64,000 nt of DNA from Planctomycetota bacterium (GCA_019186845.1 JABARW010000011.1:1-64000), one strand, 5' to 3'. Shown: positions 49,869 through 60,157, counted from the stretch's first letter. Program-made: numbers and translations. The notes: generated by a model from the letters alone, not told the origin.

Positions 49869-50603
49869 ATGCCGGATTCACTGGACCTTGTTGCCATTGG
49901 CGCACACCCCGACGACGTGGAAATGACGAGCGGAGGCTGGCTTTGTGTGGCCGCCGAACAGGGCTATCGCACGGGCGTCATTCACCTGACCAAAGGCGAA
50001 ATGGGCACGCGCGGCACCGCCGCACAGCGCGTGCGCGAGGCCAGGGCGGCAGCGAAGGTCATGGGCTGTTCTGTCCTCGAGTTTGCAGGCCTCAAGGACG
50101 GCTTCATCCGGGCCGACGACGCAAGCACCCACAGGCTGGTGGAACTTCTGCGAAAGCTGAAGCCGCGCGTAGTGATTGCCCCCTACCTGCAGTGCCATCA
50201 CCCTGACCATGAAGCCGCCGCCGCTTTGGCGGTGCGTGCCGTTCACCTGGCGGGGCTCAAGGGGTACAAGAGCCGTATCTCTCCGCACCGGGTGATCCGG
50301 CTGGTTCACGGGCGCTACAGCAGGCACTTCGAGCCGGCTTTCTATGTTGATGTATCGCGTGTAATCGAGAGAAAGCGTCGCGCCATCGAGTGCTACTCCA
50401 GCCAGTTCACACCAGTCTCGGGGCAGCCGGAAACCCGCATGGCGGCCCAGGGTTTCCTGGACCAGTACATGAGCCTCACCGCCCAACTGGGCCTGAAGGC
50501 CGGGTGCGCCCACGCTGAAGCCTATTGGCTCTCGTCGGCGCCGGCCTTGAACGACCCCGTTGCGGTATTGTCGGCTGGCGTGCAGCACCACATGATTCGA
50601 TAG
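49869..50603 (+). CDS. bshB1: PIG-L/BshB1-type N-acetylglucosaminyl malate deacetylase
   Basis: 244 residues of the LmbE/PIG-L fold. Zinc-binding AIGAHPDDVEMTSGGWL (His-Pro-Asp-Asp at residues 13-16) and YLQCHHPDHEAAAALA are present, as are LTKGEMGTRGTAAQRVREARAAAKVMGC and GLKDGFIRADD. The GEMGTRG stretch is characteristic of the BshB1 branch, which deacetylates GlcNAc-malate in bacillithiol synthesis. BshA and BshC are not in the window, so the pathway is inferred from the subfamily. It lies 6 bases after the kinase and ahead of tRNA-His. Confidence 0.88.
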   Translation: MPDSLDLVAIGAHPDDVEMTSGGWLCVAAEQGYRTGVIHLTKGEMGTRGTAAQRVREARAAAKVMGCSVLEFAGLKDGFIRADDASTHRLVELLRKLKPRVVIAPYLQCHHPDHEAAAALAVRAVHLAGLKGYKSRISPHRVIRLVHGRYSRHFEPAFYVDVSRVIERKRRAIECYSSQFTPVSGQPETRMAAQGFLDQYMSLTAQLGLKAGCAHAEAYWLSSAPALNDPVAVLSAGVQHHMIR

Positions 50604-50611
50604 CCGGGCCG

Positions 50612-50639
50612 TTGACGCGGCACGGGTTGCTGCTACTTT
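50612..50639 (+). promoter_or_regulatory. Promoter of tRNA-His
   Basis: TTGACG (50612-50617) and TACTTT (50634-50639) are separated by 16 bases, with an extended -10 TGC. The expected start of transcription lies about 10 bases before the mature tRNA. Confidence 0.7.
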
Positions 50640-50655
50640 GCGCCCGTTGCGCGAT

Positions 50656-50733
50656 GCGGCTAGTAGCTCAGTTGGTTAGAGCGCCTGACTGTGACTCAGG
50701 AGGTCGCGGGTTCGAGTCCCGTCTAGCCGCCCA
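50656..50733 (+). tRNA. tRNA-His (GTG anticodon)
   Basis: Full cloverleaf: acceptor CGGCTAG (50657-50663) with CTAGCCG (50723-50729), D-stem GCTC/GAGC, anticodon stem CCTGA/TCAGG around loop CTGTGAC (anticodon GTG), T-arm GCGGG-TTCGAGT-CCCGT. The extra 5' G at 50656 can pair with C73 at 50730, the hallmark of tRNA-His, and CCA is encoded (50731-50733). Confidence 0.97.
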
Positions 50734-50814
50734 TCTCTCCTGCGCGGGCCTTCAGACTCAAGGTGAACTTTCTGCTTCGCTTACGCCCGGCCTTTGCGCT
50801 GGGCTGCTTCGCAA

Positions 50815-50841
50815 CGCAAACAGTCCACCGGACTGTTTGCG
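50815..50841 (+). terminator. Terminator hairpin downstream of tRNA-His
   Basis: A 12-bp perfect stem (50815-50826 with 50830-50841, CGCAAACAGTCC and its complement) with a 3-base loop is followed by GGTTCTTAA. It lies 82 bases after the tRNA. Confidence 0.65.
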
Positions 50842-50856
50842 GGTTCTTAAAGTGAA

Positions 50857-50888
50857 CATGGGGTAAGGGAGATCCCCCTCACCCCATG
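50857..50888 (-). terminator. Hairpin after the gene at 50910-52781
   Basis: Outer arms CATGGGGT (50857-50864) and ACCCCATG (50881-50888) enclose a second inner GGGA/TCCC pair. It lies 22 bases past the minus-strand stop. No U-tract follows, so this may be only part of a convergent termination region. Confidence 0.45.
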
Positions 50889-50909
50889 CTCCTTATGATC
50901 TTTGGCTTC

Positions 50910-52781
50910 CTACTTCAGTGTGATTTGCCACACTGAAATGTCGCCATCGCTGGGCTCTCCCACCTTGCCCTTGGCGTCGCGCCAATCCAGCTTGTCCTTG
51001 AGGTCATGTATCTGGCGGGCGTCCTTGCCGTCCTTGCTCGCCCCCTTGGGCACATCCCTGGCCGCGCCAGCGTCCATCGCGATCTCCTCAACGCCGGGCG
51101 CGTAGTCTTCGAGCTTGGTTACACCGTTGTACCAGTAGCCCCAGTAACGCTCTCCGTTGCGGCTGCCCGTGTATCCCTGCCCAACGATGGTGAGCGTCTT
51201 GCCGGTAATGAACGCGCCCTTGATGCGGTGTTCGCCGTTCTCGTCGGGGCCCGTACCGGTGTAATAGAAGGCACTCCACTTTTCGTTGCCATCGTCCGTG
51301 CTCAGTCCCAACAACAGGCCATCTCCACCAGCCGTGTCGTAAACGCCTGAGGCACCCAGTCGGCCCCCGACCAAGACCTGCGCACCAACCACGCGCACCA
51401 GGTGAGTGTTGTTCCGGTCCCCCGCCGTGCCGGTGTATGTCTTGCCCCACGCCAGCTTGCCGTCAGCCGTAAATTTAGCAGCGCTGAAGAAGGTCGTTGC
51501 GCCGCGCCGGTCGAGGCTGGCGTAGATGTTGCCGTCAGCGTCGAGATCAACGCAATTCACGCTACTGCCCCGGCCGAGGTCAAGCCGACGGGCCCAGGCG
51601 ATTTTCGGCGCATCACCGTCGCATCCGGTCAGCTTGAGCAGAAAGGCCCTGTCCGCAGCGAGGCCGCCGATAACCACGCTGCCATCGGCGCCGGCAGCAA
51701 TGGCGTAACCCCGATCGTTGGTTCCCTGCGTAATGTCAATCGTCCGCTGGAAGACCGTAGCACCGTCTTCGGCCTTCAGGGCCAGCAAAAGCACCTCGCC
51801 ATAAGTGAAGCCGGTGACGAAGACGCGGCCGTTGCGCACCGTCAGGCTATAAGCCTCGGAGCTGTGCTTGCCAAGAGCGTTCTTCGTCCATTCATTACGC
51901 CAAAGTTTCTCCCAAATCGGTTCGCCGGTCTTGCCGTCCACCTTGATCACCAGTGCGGAAAGCACGCTGTTGGACTTGTCGTCGCTGTTCACTCCGCACA
52001 GGTACAGGTTGCCTTGATCATCGAGCGCCAGGCTGTTGGCAGTACCGCCCGTTTCGGCGTTCTGGCCGCTGTCAGGGCTCTTGTCCATGAACGGTCCATT
52101 CCATAGCTTCACCCATGCAAGGGAACCATCGGCGTTGATGCGACCGTAGATGATGTCGGTGCTGAACTTGTCCACGATCTGCGTGGCTTGGCCGTTGAAA
52201 TAGATGTTGCCGGCAGCGTCTCCCACGGCTGTGCTTAGGATCTCGTCGGTCTTCGCGGCACCAAACAGCTTGTGAAGTGTAGTAGTGCCGTGGCTGAAAA
52301 ACTTTGCGTTCTCTCTTCCACGACCTGCCAGCTTTAATGTGAAAGCTTTGTCGCCGTTGTAGGTCAGGGTCAATGTCGCCGTGCGCTCACCGCTTTCCAC
52401 AGGAAAGAAGCGTACGCGAAAGGCAAACACACCCTTGGCCGCTTCAAGTTTGGTCTCCTTGAACTCAAGAGGTTCGCGCTTGCCCTTCTCATTGAGCAAG
52501 CGGAACTCCTCTTCCACCATGCCGTCTCCGAGCGCCAGGTCAATCTTGTTGATCGTCAGCTCAGCACTTGTCTTGTTGTAAACCGAGATCGTCTGTACCG
52601 ATTCGGTAAACAGCGCGAGCGAGTTGGTCTCCGTATTCATGGGAATCCAGTAACGATCGCCGCTCTTGAACTCCTTGCCTTCGGCCATCACTGTCGGGCC
52701 CGGCGCATCCTGCGCCAGCGATGCAATACCAGCCAGCCACAGCAATGTGAACGCAGCAGAAAGCAGAAGCAGACTTCTCAT
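50910..52781 (-). CDS. Secreted beta-propeller protein with N-terminal Ig-like domain
   Basis: 623 residues with a signal peptide (MRSLLLLSAAFTLLWLAGIASLA). Residues 45-150 (LALFTESVQTISVYNKTSAELTINKIDL...RVRFFPVESGERTATLTLTYN) resemble an ASPM/HYDIN-type Ig-like domain. The rest contains repeats of the SBBP/PQQ-like kind: DAAGNIYFNGQATQ, DDQGNLYLCGVNSD, RNGRVFVTGFTYGE, GADGSVVIGGLAAD, DADGNIYASLDRRG and GAQVLVGGRLGAS. These should fold as a propeller, with TYTGTAGDR-type blade loops. A strong AGGAGGAG precedes the ATG. It is probably extracellular or surface-exposed; the ligand is unknown. Confidence 0.8.
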   Translation of the reverse strand: MRSLLLLSAAFTLLWLAGIASLAQDAPGPTVMAEGKEFKSGDRYWIPMNTETNSLALFTESVQTISVYNKTSAELTINKIDLALGDGMVEEEFRLLNEKGKREPLEFKETKLEAAKGVFAFRVRFFPVESGERTATLTLTYNGDKAFTLKLAGRGRENAKFFSHGTTTLHKLFGAAKTDEILSTAVGDAAGNIYFNGQATQIVDKFSTDIIYGRINADGSLAWVKLWNGPFMDKSPDSGQNAETGGTANSLALDDQGNLYLCGVNSDDKSNSVLSALVIKVDGKTGEPIWEKLWRNEWTKNALGKHSSEAYSLTVRNGRVFVTGFTYGEVLLLALKAEDGATVFQRTIDITQGTNDRGYAIAAGADGSVVIGGLAADRAFLLKLTGCDGDAPKIAWARRLDLGRGSSVNCVDLDADGNIYASLDRRGATTFFSAAKFTADGKLAWGKTYTGTAGDRNNTHLVRVVGAQVLVGGRLGASGVYDTAGGDGLLLGLSTDDGNEKWSAFYYTGTGPDENGEHRIKGAFITGKTLTIVGQGYTGSRNGERYWGYWYNGVTKLEDYAPGVEEIAMDAGAARDVPKGASKDGKDARQIHDLKDKLDWRDAKGKVGEPSDGDISVWQITLK

Positions 52782-53032
52782 GCGAATCTCCTCCTAAGGT
52801 AAGGCCCAAAAATCCATCACAGGACTGTTACGTTAGCGCAGCACGTCGGGCAATCAACAACTCTGGTCATCGAGAAAGGCTGCACAAGGCACCGGGCAGG
52901 CAAGAGCTTGAGGTCGCAAGCAGTAGCGAGGCTCAGCGGCACCGTGGAACATGGCTTGGAGCAACTCAATCGTCAACCGCGCCCGCTCGGGGGGCGTGAC
53001 GCGCCTTGCGCTTTGTGCTTTACTGCGCATCC

Positions 53033-54022
53033 ATGAGCCAAGAACTTGACGTGGTAGCAATCGGCAACGCCCTTGTAGACGTACTGTCCCACGCCGACGA
53101 CGATTTCCTGAAGCGGCACGGCGTAGGCAAAGGCACGATGTGCCTCATAGGCCCCGAAAAGGCCGAGCAACTCTACTCGGAGATGGGCCCGGCCGTGGAA
53201 ATCTCCGGGGGCAGCGCAGCCAATACAGTCGCCGGACTGGCCTCTTTGGGCGGCAAAGCCGCATTCATTGGCAAGGTTGCCGACGACCAGCTTGGCGCCA
53301 TCTTCCGGCACAACATCCGCGCCCAGGGCGGCGTGTTTTAAAGCAAGCCCGCGCCCAAAGGCGGCGCCCCCACGGGGCGCTGCATGATCATCGTGACGCC
53401 CGACGCCCAGCGCACCATGCAGACCTGCCTTGGCAGCGCCGGCAACGTAGCCCCTGCCGATGTGGACGAAAGCTTGATTCAACGTGCCAAGGTGACCTAC
53501 CTCGAGGGCTACCTCTGGGACACCCCACTCGCAAAGAAAGCCTACATCAGGGCTGCGGAGCTGGCCCACGCCGCGGGTCGCAAAGTGGCCCTGACTCTGA
53601 GCGACAAGTTCTGTGTGGACCGCCACCTGCGCGACTTCCAGGACCTGGTAGAGGGCCACATCGACATTCTCTTCGCCAACGAGGAAGAGATTAAGGCCCT
53701 GTGCGAAGTCAGCAGCTTCGATGCCGCGCTTCCCGCCATCAAAGGCAAGTGCGAAATCGCCGTGTTGACTCGAAGTGAAAAGGGCGCCGTCATCGTCAAC
53801 GCGGGAGCCCCCGTGAAAGTGGCCGCTGAACCCGTAACCAAACTGGTAGACACCACAGGGGCCGGAGACCTTTTCGCGGCCGGCTTTCTCTACGGCTACA
53901 CGCGGGATATGGAACTCGCGCGCTGTGGCCGCATTGCAGCCATCTGCGCGGCGGAGGTCATCTCTCACGTTGGTGCGCGTCCCGAAGTCAGTCTCTCGGC
54001 ATTCGTAGAACAGAGATTGTAG
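53033..54022 (+). pseudogene. PfkB-family sugar/nucleoside kinase interrupted by one in-frame TAA
   Basis: From the ATG at 53033 (MSQELDVVAIGNALVDVL) the frame encodes an adenosine/sugar-kinase-type PfkB protein for 102 codons. It meets TAA at 53339-53341, then continues in the same frame for 226 codons to 54022. Motifs on both sides are intact: EISGGSAANTVAGLASLGG before it, and TGRCMIIVTPDAQRTM and VDTTGAGDLFAAGFLYG (catalytic Asp) after it. Without the stop the protein would have 329 residues, the usual length. The frame is kept, so a single base change, real or an error, explains it. The next frame starts only 15 bases after its end. Confidence 0.8.
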
Positions 54023-54037
54023 GGTGTCGCGCTCAAC

Positions 54038-55366
54038 ATGCAGCCACTGGTAATCATCAATGTAGTCGGCCTGACTCCGGCACTTGCCCAGCATGCTCCA
54101 CACCTGAAGTCATTGGGGACGGTCAAGCCCCTGACCGGTGTGTTTCCGGCCGTCACGATGAGCGCCCAGGCCAGCCTGCTGACCGGCACACACCCCACCG
54201 AGCATGGCATCGTTGGCAATGCGTGGTTCGAGCGGGACTTTGCGGAGGTGCGCTGCTGGCCGCAAAGCAATGCGCTGCTCCAGCAGCCGCCCTTCTATCG
54301 CCTGCTCAAGCAGCGCGATGCTTCATTCACCTGTGCCAAGATGTTCTGGTGGTTCAACCAGGGCAGTGGCGCAGACTGGAGCGTCACACCCAAGCCCCAT
54401 TACGGCGCCGACGGCAGCAAAGTCTTCGACATCCAATGCAGCCCGCCCGAACTGGCAGCCGAGTTGAAGCAGGCGCTCGGGGAGTTTCCATTTCACTCCT
54501 TCTGGGGTCCTCGCGCAGGCCTGCCTTCCAGCCAATGGATTGCAGCCGCCAGCGCCCACGTCATTCGAAGCAAGCGGCCCACTCTGACGCTGGTTTACCT
54601 CCCCCACCTTGACTACGACCTGCAGCGATTCGGCGGCAGCTACGGCGGCGCGCCCCAACTCGTGGCCGAGGTGGATACCTGTGCCAAGGCGGTGATCGAT
54701 GCGGCGCGCGCTATCGGAGCGAGGGTAATGGCGCTCAGCGAGTATGGCATCACGGATGTGTCCTACCCCGTCTACATCAACAGCCTGTTGCGGCGCGCGG
54801 GCTTCTTGAAGGTGAGACCGGGTCCCTTTGGGGAGATGCTGGACACCTTTGAGAGCAGCGCGTTTGCCGTCTGTGACCATCAAATAGCCCATGTCTATGT
54901 TCGTGAAGCGGCGCGCCCTGCGGTCGCGTCGCTGCTTGCTGAAGCTGAAGGAGTGGCCAGCGTGCTCGAAGGCCCGGCACGCGAGGCTTTTGGCATCAAC
55001 CACGCCCGAGCCGGGGATCTGGTGTTGCTCAGCAAGGCCACGAGCTGGTTTGCCTATCCCTACTGGCTGTCGGACGCAGACGCGCCGGATTTCGCCCGCA
55101 CCGTGGATATCCATCGCAAAATCGGCTACGACCCCTGCGAGCTGTTTCTCGATCCAACGCTGAAAGCCCCCAGACTGCGCGTGGTCAGCCGCCTTCTGCG
55201 CAAGAAACTGGGCATGCGCTACCTGATGGACGTCATAGCTCTTGACGCGTCAATAGTTCAGGGAAGCCACGGTCTGCTGCCCGGAGATCCGATGCAGGGT
55301 GCCTGCATCATTGGCGAGGGCACGCCCGATCGCATGGTGGATCTGGCGCGCTGGGTGACAAATTGA
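54038..55366 (+). CDS. Alkaline phosphatase/nucleotide pyrophosphatase superfamily protein
   Basis: 442 residues of the type I phosphodiesterase/nucleotide pyrophosphatase fold. The nucleophile Thr lies in GVFPAVTMSAQASLLTGTHPTEHGIVGNAW. Other metal-binding regions are VYLPHLDYDLQRFGG and ALSEYGITDVSYPVYINSLLRR, where SEYG stands in place of the common SDHG. The late LDASIVQGSHGLLP supplies a His. No signal peptide is present, so it should be cytoplasmic. The SEYG variant seems to be a feature of this subfamily rather than decay. It is separated from the interrupted kinase by 15 bases and is probably in one operon. Confidence 0.85.
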   Translation: MQPLVIINVVGLTPALAQHAPHLKSLGTVKPLTGVFPAVTMSAQASLLTGTHPTEHGIVGNAWFERDFAEVRCWPQSNALLQQPPFYRLLKQRDASFTCAKMFWWFNQGSGADWSVTPKPHYGADGSKVFDIQCSPPELAAELKQALGEFPFHSFWGPRAGLPSSQWIAAASAHVIRSKRPTLTLVYLPHLDYDLQRFGGSYGGAPQLVAEVDTCAKAVIDAARAIGARVMALSEYGITDVSYPVYINSLLRRAGFLKVRPGPFGEMLDTFESSAFAVCDHQIAHVYVREAARPAVASLLAEAEGVASVLEGPAREAFGINHARAGDLVLLSKATSWFAYPYWLSDADAPDFARTVDIHRKIGYDPCELFLDPTLKAPRLRVVSRLLRKKLGMRYLMDVIALDASIVQGSHGLLPGDPMQGACIIGEGTPDRMVDLARWVTN

Positions 55367-55377
55367 GCTGCCCGCAA

Positions 55378-55560
55378 CTATTCGCGCTCAGCGCTGAGGC
55401 TGGGTTCGCCCTCGTCATCAAAGACCACACTTATGACATTGGGGCTGCAGCAAACGGGACAATCCTCAGTGTAACGCTGCTCGCGCCCCGCGCTGGGGTC
55501 GAGAGGAATCACAATCTCCTCGCCGCAATGGGGGCAGGCATAAATGCCTTCAGTTTGCAT
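55378..55560 (-). CDS. Small CPXCG-type zinc-ribbon protein
   Basis: 60 residues starting MQTEGIYACPHCGEEI. Two Cys pairs, CPHC (residues 9-12) and CPVC (about 37-40), flank VIPLDPSAGREQRYTED, and the protein ends in an acidic tail. This is the architecture of the short CPXCG-motif zinc-ribbon family of unknown function. The longer upstream in-frame extension is rejected as non-coding in character. It is convergent with the phosphodiesterase-like gene, 11 bases apart. Confidence 0.75.
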   Translation of the reverse strand: MQTEGIYACPHCGEEIVIPLDPSAGREQRYTEDCPVCCSPNVISVVFDDEGEPSLSAERE

Positions 55561-55745
55561 GGCTGGCAGCATAGCAGATGCAAAGGGCATGGCATCGCGC
55601 CTGCCAAATAGGCACCAGCCCACACAGGCTGCCAGTCCGACAGTATCAGAAAGCAGGCGATGGACGCAAGTCATTGAAATCAGGATGTTTCCGTGAATCC
55701 ATACCCATGAAACCAGCTGGCACCATGCTTGCTTAGCAGGCCGCC

Positions 55746-56114
55746 ATGAGCCGGCGCGGCACGGTATTGCTGGTCGATGACAACGAACTCTTTCGTGAGA
55801 GTCTGGCAGATCTTCTGGCGCTGGAAGGCGCTGAAATCTGCGAGGCAGCAAACGGCAGGGAAGCATTGGAAAAGGCCAAGAGTCGGGCCCTTGATCTGGC
55901 AGTGCTTGATTTGAACTTGCCGGACACAACGGGCGTGAAGGTTTACAGCGAGATTGTGAGGGTACAGCCAACGCCCTGCATCTTCATGACGGCTGAAGCT
56001 GAGGCCGCCCTGGTGGATGAGGCATTTGAGCTGCACCCCCTGGAGTTGTTGCGCAAACCGTTTGAGATCGGCGTGTTCAGGGACTTGGTGCGCCGAGTGC
56101 TATTCGGAAAATGA
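55746..56114 (+). CDS. Single-domain response regulator
   Basis: 122 residues, only a receiver domain. It has the acidic pair in VLLVDDNE (residues 11-12), the phospho-acceptor Asp in LAVLDLNLPDTTG (about residue 54), Thr in CIFMTAEAE and Lys in LLRKPFEIG. There is no output domain. The next gene overlaps its stop by 4 bases (ATGA), suggesting a partner relation. No cognate kinase is nearby. Confidence 0.9.
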   Translation: MSRRGTVLLVDDNELFRESLADLLALEGAEICEAANGREALEKAKSRALDLAVLDLNLPDTTGVKVYSEIVRVQPTPCIFMTAEAEAALVDEAFELHPLELLRKPFEIGVFRDLVRRVLFGK

Positions 56115-56524
56115 CCAATCGCATTCACAAAGATTCGCCGCAGGATGAACCCCTTCAGGGGACCCATGTCGTGCAGACGCCCTTTGGCGTCTTCCACGTT
56201 GTCATCGCATTGACGCCCGGCCAGCCAGACCCCATGGCCTTTGCCATGAAGTGCTTCGAAGAGGCTGTGCAGGCCGGCGCCACGGACCCGCTTTTGGCCA
56301 CGCTTCAGCGCCTCAAAGCCGTAGCGCAGAGCGGGGCAGGCGAGCCTCTGCAGGCTGGCATAGCGCTGCTGTCTCAGATGTGCGCGGCCGGCGTACTCCC
56401 GCCACTGGAGACTCTCTTGGGAGCGGCTGGTTTCGCGCCCGAGGAAATTGCACGACTGATGGGCCGACAGGAAGGCACGATCGATCTCCTGCGCAAACGC
56501 GCAGATGACGTCAACTTGAACTAG
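56111..56524 (+). CDS. Small protein with C-terminal sigma-region-4-like helix-turn-helix
   Basis: 137 residues. The N-terminal part (THVVQTPFGVFHVVIALTPGQPDP) is beta-rich, and the middle is helical. The C-terminus, AAGFAPEEIARLMGRQEGTIDLLRKRADDV, reads like the helix-turn-helix of sigma factor region 4 or LuxR-type regulators (GxSxEEIAxLLGxxxGTVxxxLxRAR). With the overlapping response regulator it could be a small DNA-binding or sigma-interacting output. It ends 44 bases before groES. The function is inferred from this one motif only. Confidence 0.65.
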   Translation: MTNRIHKDSPQDEPLQGTHVVQTPFGVFHVVIALTPGQPDPMAFAMKCFEEAVQAGATDPLLATLQRLKAVAQSGAGEPLQAGIALLSQMCAAGVLPPLETLLGAAGFAPEEIARLMGRQEGTIDLLRKRADDVNLN

Positions 56525-56568
56525 GAAAGCCGCGCAGGCGGCCGCTGAAGACCACGGAGACAACAGCA

Positions 56569-56859
56569 ATGGCGAAGGTTCGTCCTCTCAATGACAAGAT
56601 TCTGATCGAGCGCTCAAAGGCCGAAGAGAAGACCAAGGGTGGCATCATTCTGCCCGATGGCGCGAAGGAAAAGCCCAAGGAAGGCGTGATTGTCGCCGTG
56701 GGCGACGGCCGCTTCACCGATAGCGGTGAGCGCGTTCCCTTTCAGGTCAAGAAAGGCGACCGCGTGCTGTTCAAGAGCTACAGCGGCACGGACGTCAAGC
56801 TGGATGGCAAGGAATACATCCTGATGAGCGAAGAGGACATTCTGGCCGTGATTGAGTAG
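56569..56859 (+). CDS. groES: Co-chaperonin GroES
   Basis: 96 residues of the Cpn10 fold: VRPLNDKILIERSKAEEKTKGGIILPDGAKEKPKEGVIVAVGDGR, then KKGDRVLFKSYSGTDVKLDGKEYILMSEEDILAVIE. The mobile loop (EEKTKGGIILPD) that contacts GroEL is intact. It caps GroEL to form the folding chamber in the cytoplasm. GGAG precedes the ATG by 9 bases. No CIRCE repeat (TTAGCACTC-N9-GAGTGCTAA) is found upstream. Confidence 0.97.
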   Translation: MAKVRPLNDKILIERSKAEEKTKGGIILPDGAKEKPKEGVIVAVGDGRFTDSGERVPFQVKKGDRVLFKSYSGTDVKLDGKEYILMSEEDILAVIE

Positions 56860-56973
56860 CGTGATTCGTGTTTCGAGTTTCGTGCTTGGCGTTTCGGGAG
56901 GAACGCAGAGCCAAACCGGGACACGGGACACGCCAGACGGATTACGATCCTCCCGCTAGCGAACGAGACAACC
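56860..56973 (+). other. groES-groEL spacer with GTTTCG-type simple repeats
   Basis: The 114-base spacer contains repeated units (GTGTTTCGAGTTTCGTGC, then GGCGTTTCGGG, and GGGACACGGGACACG). Their composition differs from the flanking genes and looks like a short interspersed element or repeat remnant. No terminator or promoter is evident. Confidence 0.35.
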
Positions 56974-58644
56974 ATGTCCGCAAAAAAGATCATCTTTGAA
57001 CAGGACGCCCGCGAGCAGATCAAAGTGGGCGTGAAGAACCTTGCCAAGGCCGTCAAGATCACGCTGGGCCCGCGTGGCCGCAACGTGGTGATTGAAAAGT
57101 CCTACGGCGCCCCGCTGGTGACGAAGGACGGTGTGACCGTTGCCAAGGAGATCGAGTTTGAGAACCCCTGGGAGAACATGGGTGCTCAACTCGTGAAGGA
57201 AGTGGCCAGCAAGACTTCTGACTTGGCCGGCGACGGCACCACGACTGCGACCATCCTGGCTGAAGCAATCCTGGAAGAGGGCCTCAAGAACGTGGCCGCT
57301 GGCGCCAACCCCATTGGCGTGCGCGACGGCATTCTCAAGGCCGTGGAGGCGCTGACCAAAGCCATCGAGAAGAAGGCCAAGCCTGTCTCCAGTCGTACGG
57401 AGATCGAGCAGGTCGGAACGATTGCGGCGAACAACGATCCCGAGATTGGCAATCAACTCGCCGACGCCATGGATAAGGTGGGCAAGGATGGCGTGATTAC
57501 CGTCGAAGAAGGCAAGAGCCTTTCCACGGAGGTCGAGGTCGTTGACGGCATGCAGTTCGACAAGGGCTTTGTCAGCCCCCACTTCGTCACCAATAAAGCA
57601 GAAATGAAGGTCGAGCTCGACGACCCCTACATCTTCATTTACGACAAGAAGCTCAGCAGCATCAAGGACCTGATGCCCACGCTGGAGAAGGTCGCGCGCA
57701 GCGGCAAGCCTCTGCTCGTGATTGCTGAAGACATCGAGGGTGAAGCCCTGGCCACGCTGGTGGTCAACAAGCTGCGCGGCGTGCTCCATGGTTGCGCCGT
57801 CAAGGCCCCGGGCTTTGGTGATCGCCGCAAGGCCATGCTGGAAGACATTGCCACCCTCACCGCTGGCAAGCTCGTGGCCGAGGAAACCGGCATGACTCTT
57901 GAGAACGTCGACGTTGACAGTCTTGGCCGCGCCAAGAAGGTCATCATCGACAAGGACAACACCACGATCATCGAGGGTGCCGGAAGCGAGAAGGACATCA
58001 AGTCCCGCATTGACGCCCTCAACCGCGAAATCGAACGCACCACCAGCGACTACGACCGCGAGAAGCTCCAGGAGCGCGTGGCCAAGCTCGCGGGCGGCGT
58101 AGCCAAGCTCAAGGTCGGCGCGGCTACCGAAGTCGAAATGAAGGAAAAGAAGGCCCGCGTGGAAGACGCCCTGCACGCCACGCGCGCTGCCGTGGAAAGC
58201 GGCATTCTTCCCGGCGGCGGAGTGGCTCTTCTGCGCCTTGCCAAGGACCTTGAGAAGGCCGAGGGCACCCACGACGAGAAGGTCGGCATCGACATCGTCC
58301 GTCGCGCCCTCAGCGCCCCCATCAAGCAGATTGCGGCCAATGCCGGCCTGGATGGCAGCGTGGTCGTGATGAAGGTGCTCGAGAAGAACGACTTCAACTT
58401 CGGCTACAACGCCGCCACCGAGAAGTACGAAGACCTGGTCAAGTCCGGCGTCGTGGACCCCGCCAAGGTCACCATTACTGCCTTGCGCAACGCGGCTTCC
58501 GTGGCCACGCTTCTGCTGACCACCAACGTCGCCATCACGGACATTCCGGAGAAGAAGAAGCCCGGCATGCCCGGCGGTGACATGGGCGGGATGGGGGGCA
58601 TGGGCGGAATGGGAGGCATGGGCGGAATGGGTGGCATGATGTAA
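56974..58644 (+). CDS. groEL: Chaperonin GroEL
   Basis: 556 residues. The ATP-binding and hinge motifs are intact: [80 protein letters not shown] and [18 protein letters not shown]. The C-terminus carries the flexible GGM-repeat tail (residues 532-556). Double-ring ATPase that folds cytosolic proteins with GroES. The operon begins with the response regulator at 55746 and ends at the terminator at 58662-58691. Confidence 0.98.
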   Translation: MSAKKIIFEQDAREQIKVGVKNLAKAVKITLGPRGRNVVIEKSYGAPLVTKDGVTVAKEIEFENPWENMGAQLVKEVASKTSDLAGDGTTTATILAEAILEEGLKNVAAGANPIGVRDGILKAVEALTKAIEKKAKPVSSRTEIEQVGTIAANNDPEIGNQLADAMDKVGKDGVITVEEGKSLSTEVEVVDGMQFDKGFVSPHFVTNKAEMKVELDDPYIFIYDKKLSSIKDLMPTLEKVARSGKPLLVIAEDIEGEALATLVVNKLRGVLHGCAVKAPGFGDRRKAMLEDIATLTAGKLVAEETGMTLENVDVDSLGRAKKVIIDKDNTTIIEGAGSEKDIKSRIDALNREIERTTSDYDREKLQERVAKLAGGVAKLKVGAATEVEMKEKKARVEDALHATRAAVESGILPGGGVALLRLAKDLEKAEGTHDEKVGIDIVRRALSAPIKQIAANAGLDGSVVVMKVLEKNDFNFGYNAATEKYEDLVKSGVVDPAKVTITALRNAASVATLLLTTNVAITDIPEKKKPGMPGGDMGGMGGMGGMGGMGGMGGMM

Positions 58645-58661
58645 GCAGGCAAGTCCTTTCG

Positions 58662-58691
58662 AAGCGGGACAGCCCAGGGGCTGTCCCGCTT
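58662..58691 (+). terminator. groEL terminator
   Basis: A 14-bp perfect stem (58662-58675 with 58678-58691, AAGCGGGACAGCCC and its complement) is followed by TCGTTCATT. It lies 17 bases after the groEL stop. Confidence 0.8.
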
Positions 58692-58698
58692 TCGTTCA

Positions 58699-58726
58699 TT
58701 CACATTGACCCAGACGGTGCTATCCT
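58699..58726 (+). promoter_or_regulatory. Candidate ahcY promoter
   Basis: TTCACA (58699-58704) and TATCCT (58721-58726) are 16 bases apart, with an extended -10 TGC. The leader of about 30 bases is too short for an SAH riboswitch. Confidence 0.5.
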
Positions 58727-58746
58727 GCCGCCCTTCACTTTCATGA

Positions 58747-60048
<1,302 letters not shown>

Positions 60049-60069
60049 TCAATGTTCCCGGCAGAATCG

Positions 60070-60101
60070 CACAGGGGCGGCGCATGAGTGCCGCCCCTGT
60101 G
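60070..60101. terminator. Terminator between ahcY and the convergent Cys-rich gene
   Basis: A 12-bp perfect stem (60070-60081 with 60090-60101, CACAGGGGCGGC and its complement) with an 8-base loop, followed by AAGTCTTTG on the plus strand. It shares its stem with the terminator at 10361-10388. Confidence 0.75.
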
Positions 60102-60157
60102 AAGTCTTTGGGCGCTTGTACATTCTTGGCGCCATTCACGCTATACGCAAAGACGAA

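Noticed and set aside
56525..56568. CIRCE element upstream of groES
   Set aside because: I looked for the TTAGCACTC/GAGTGCTAA arms and found neither.
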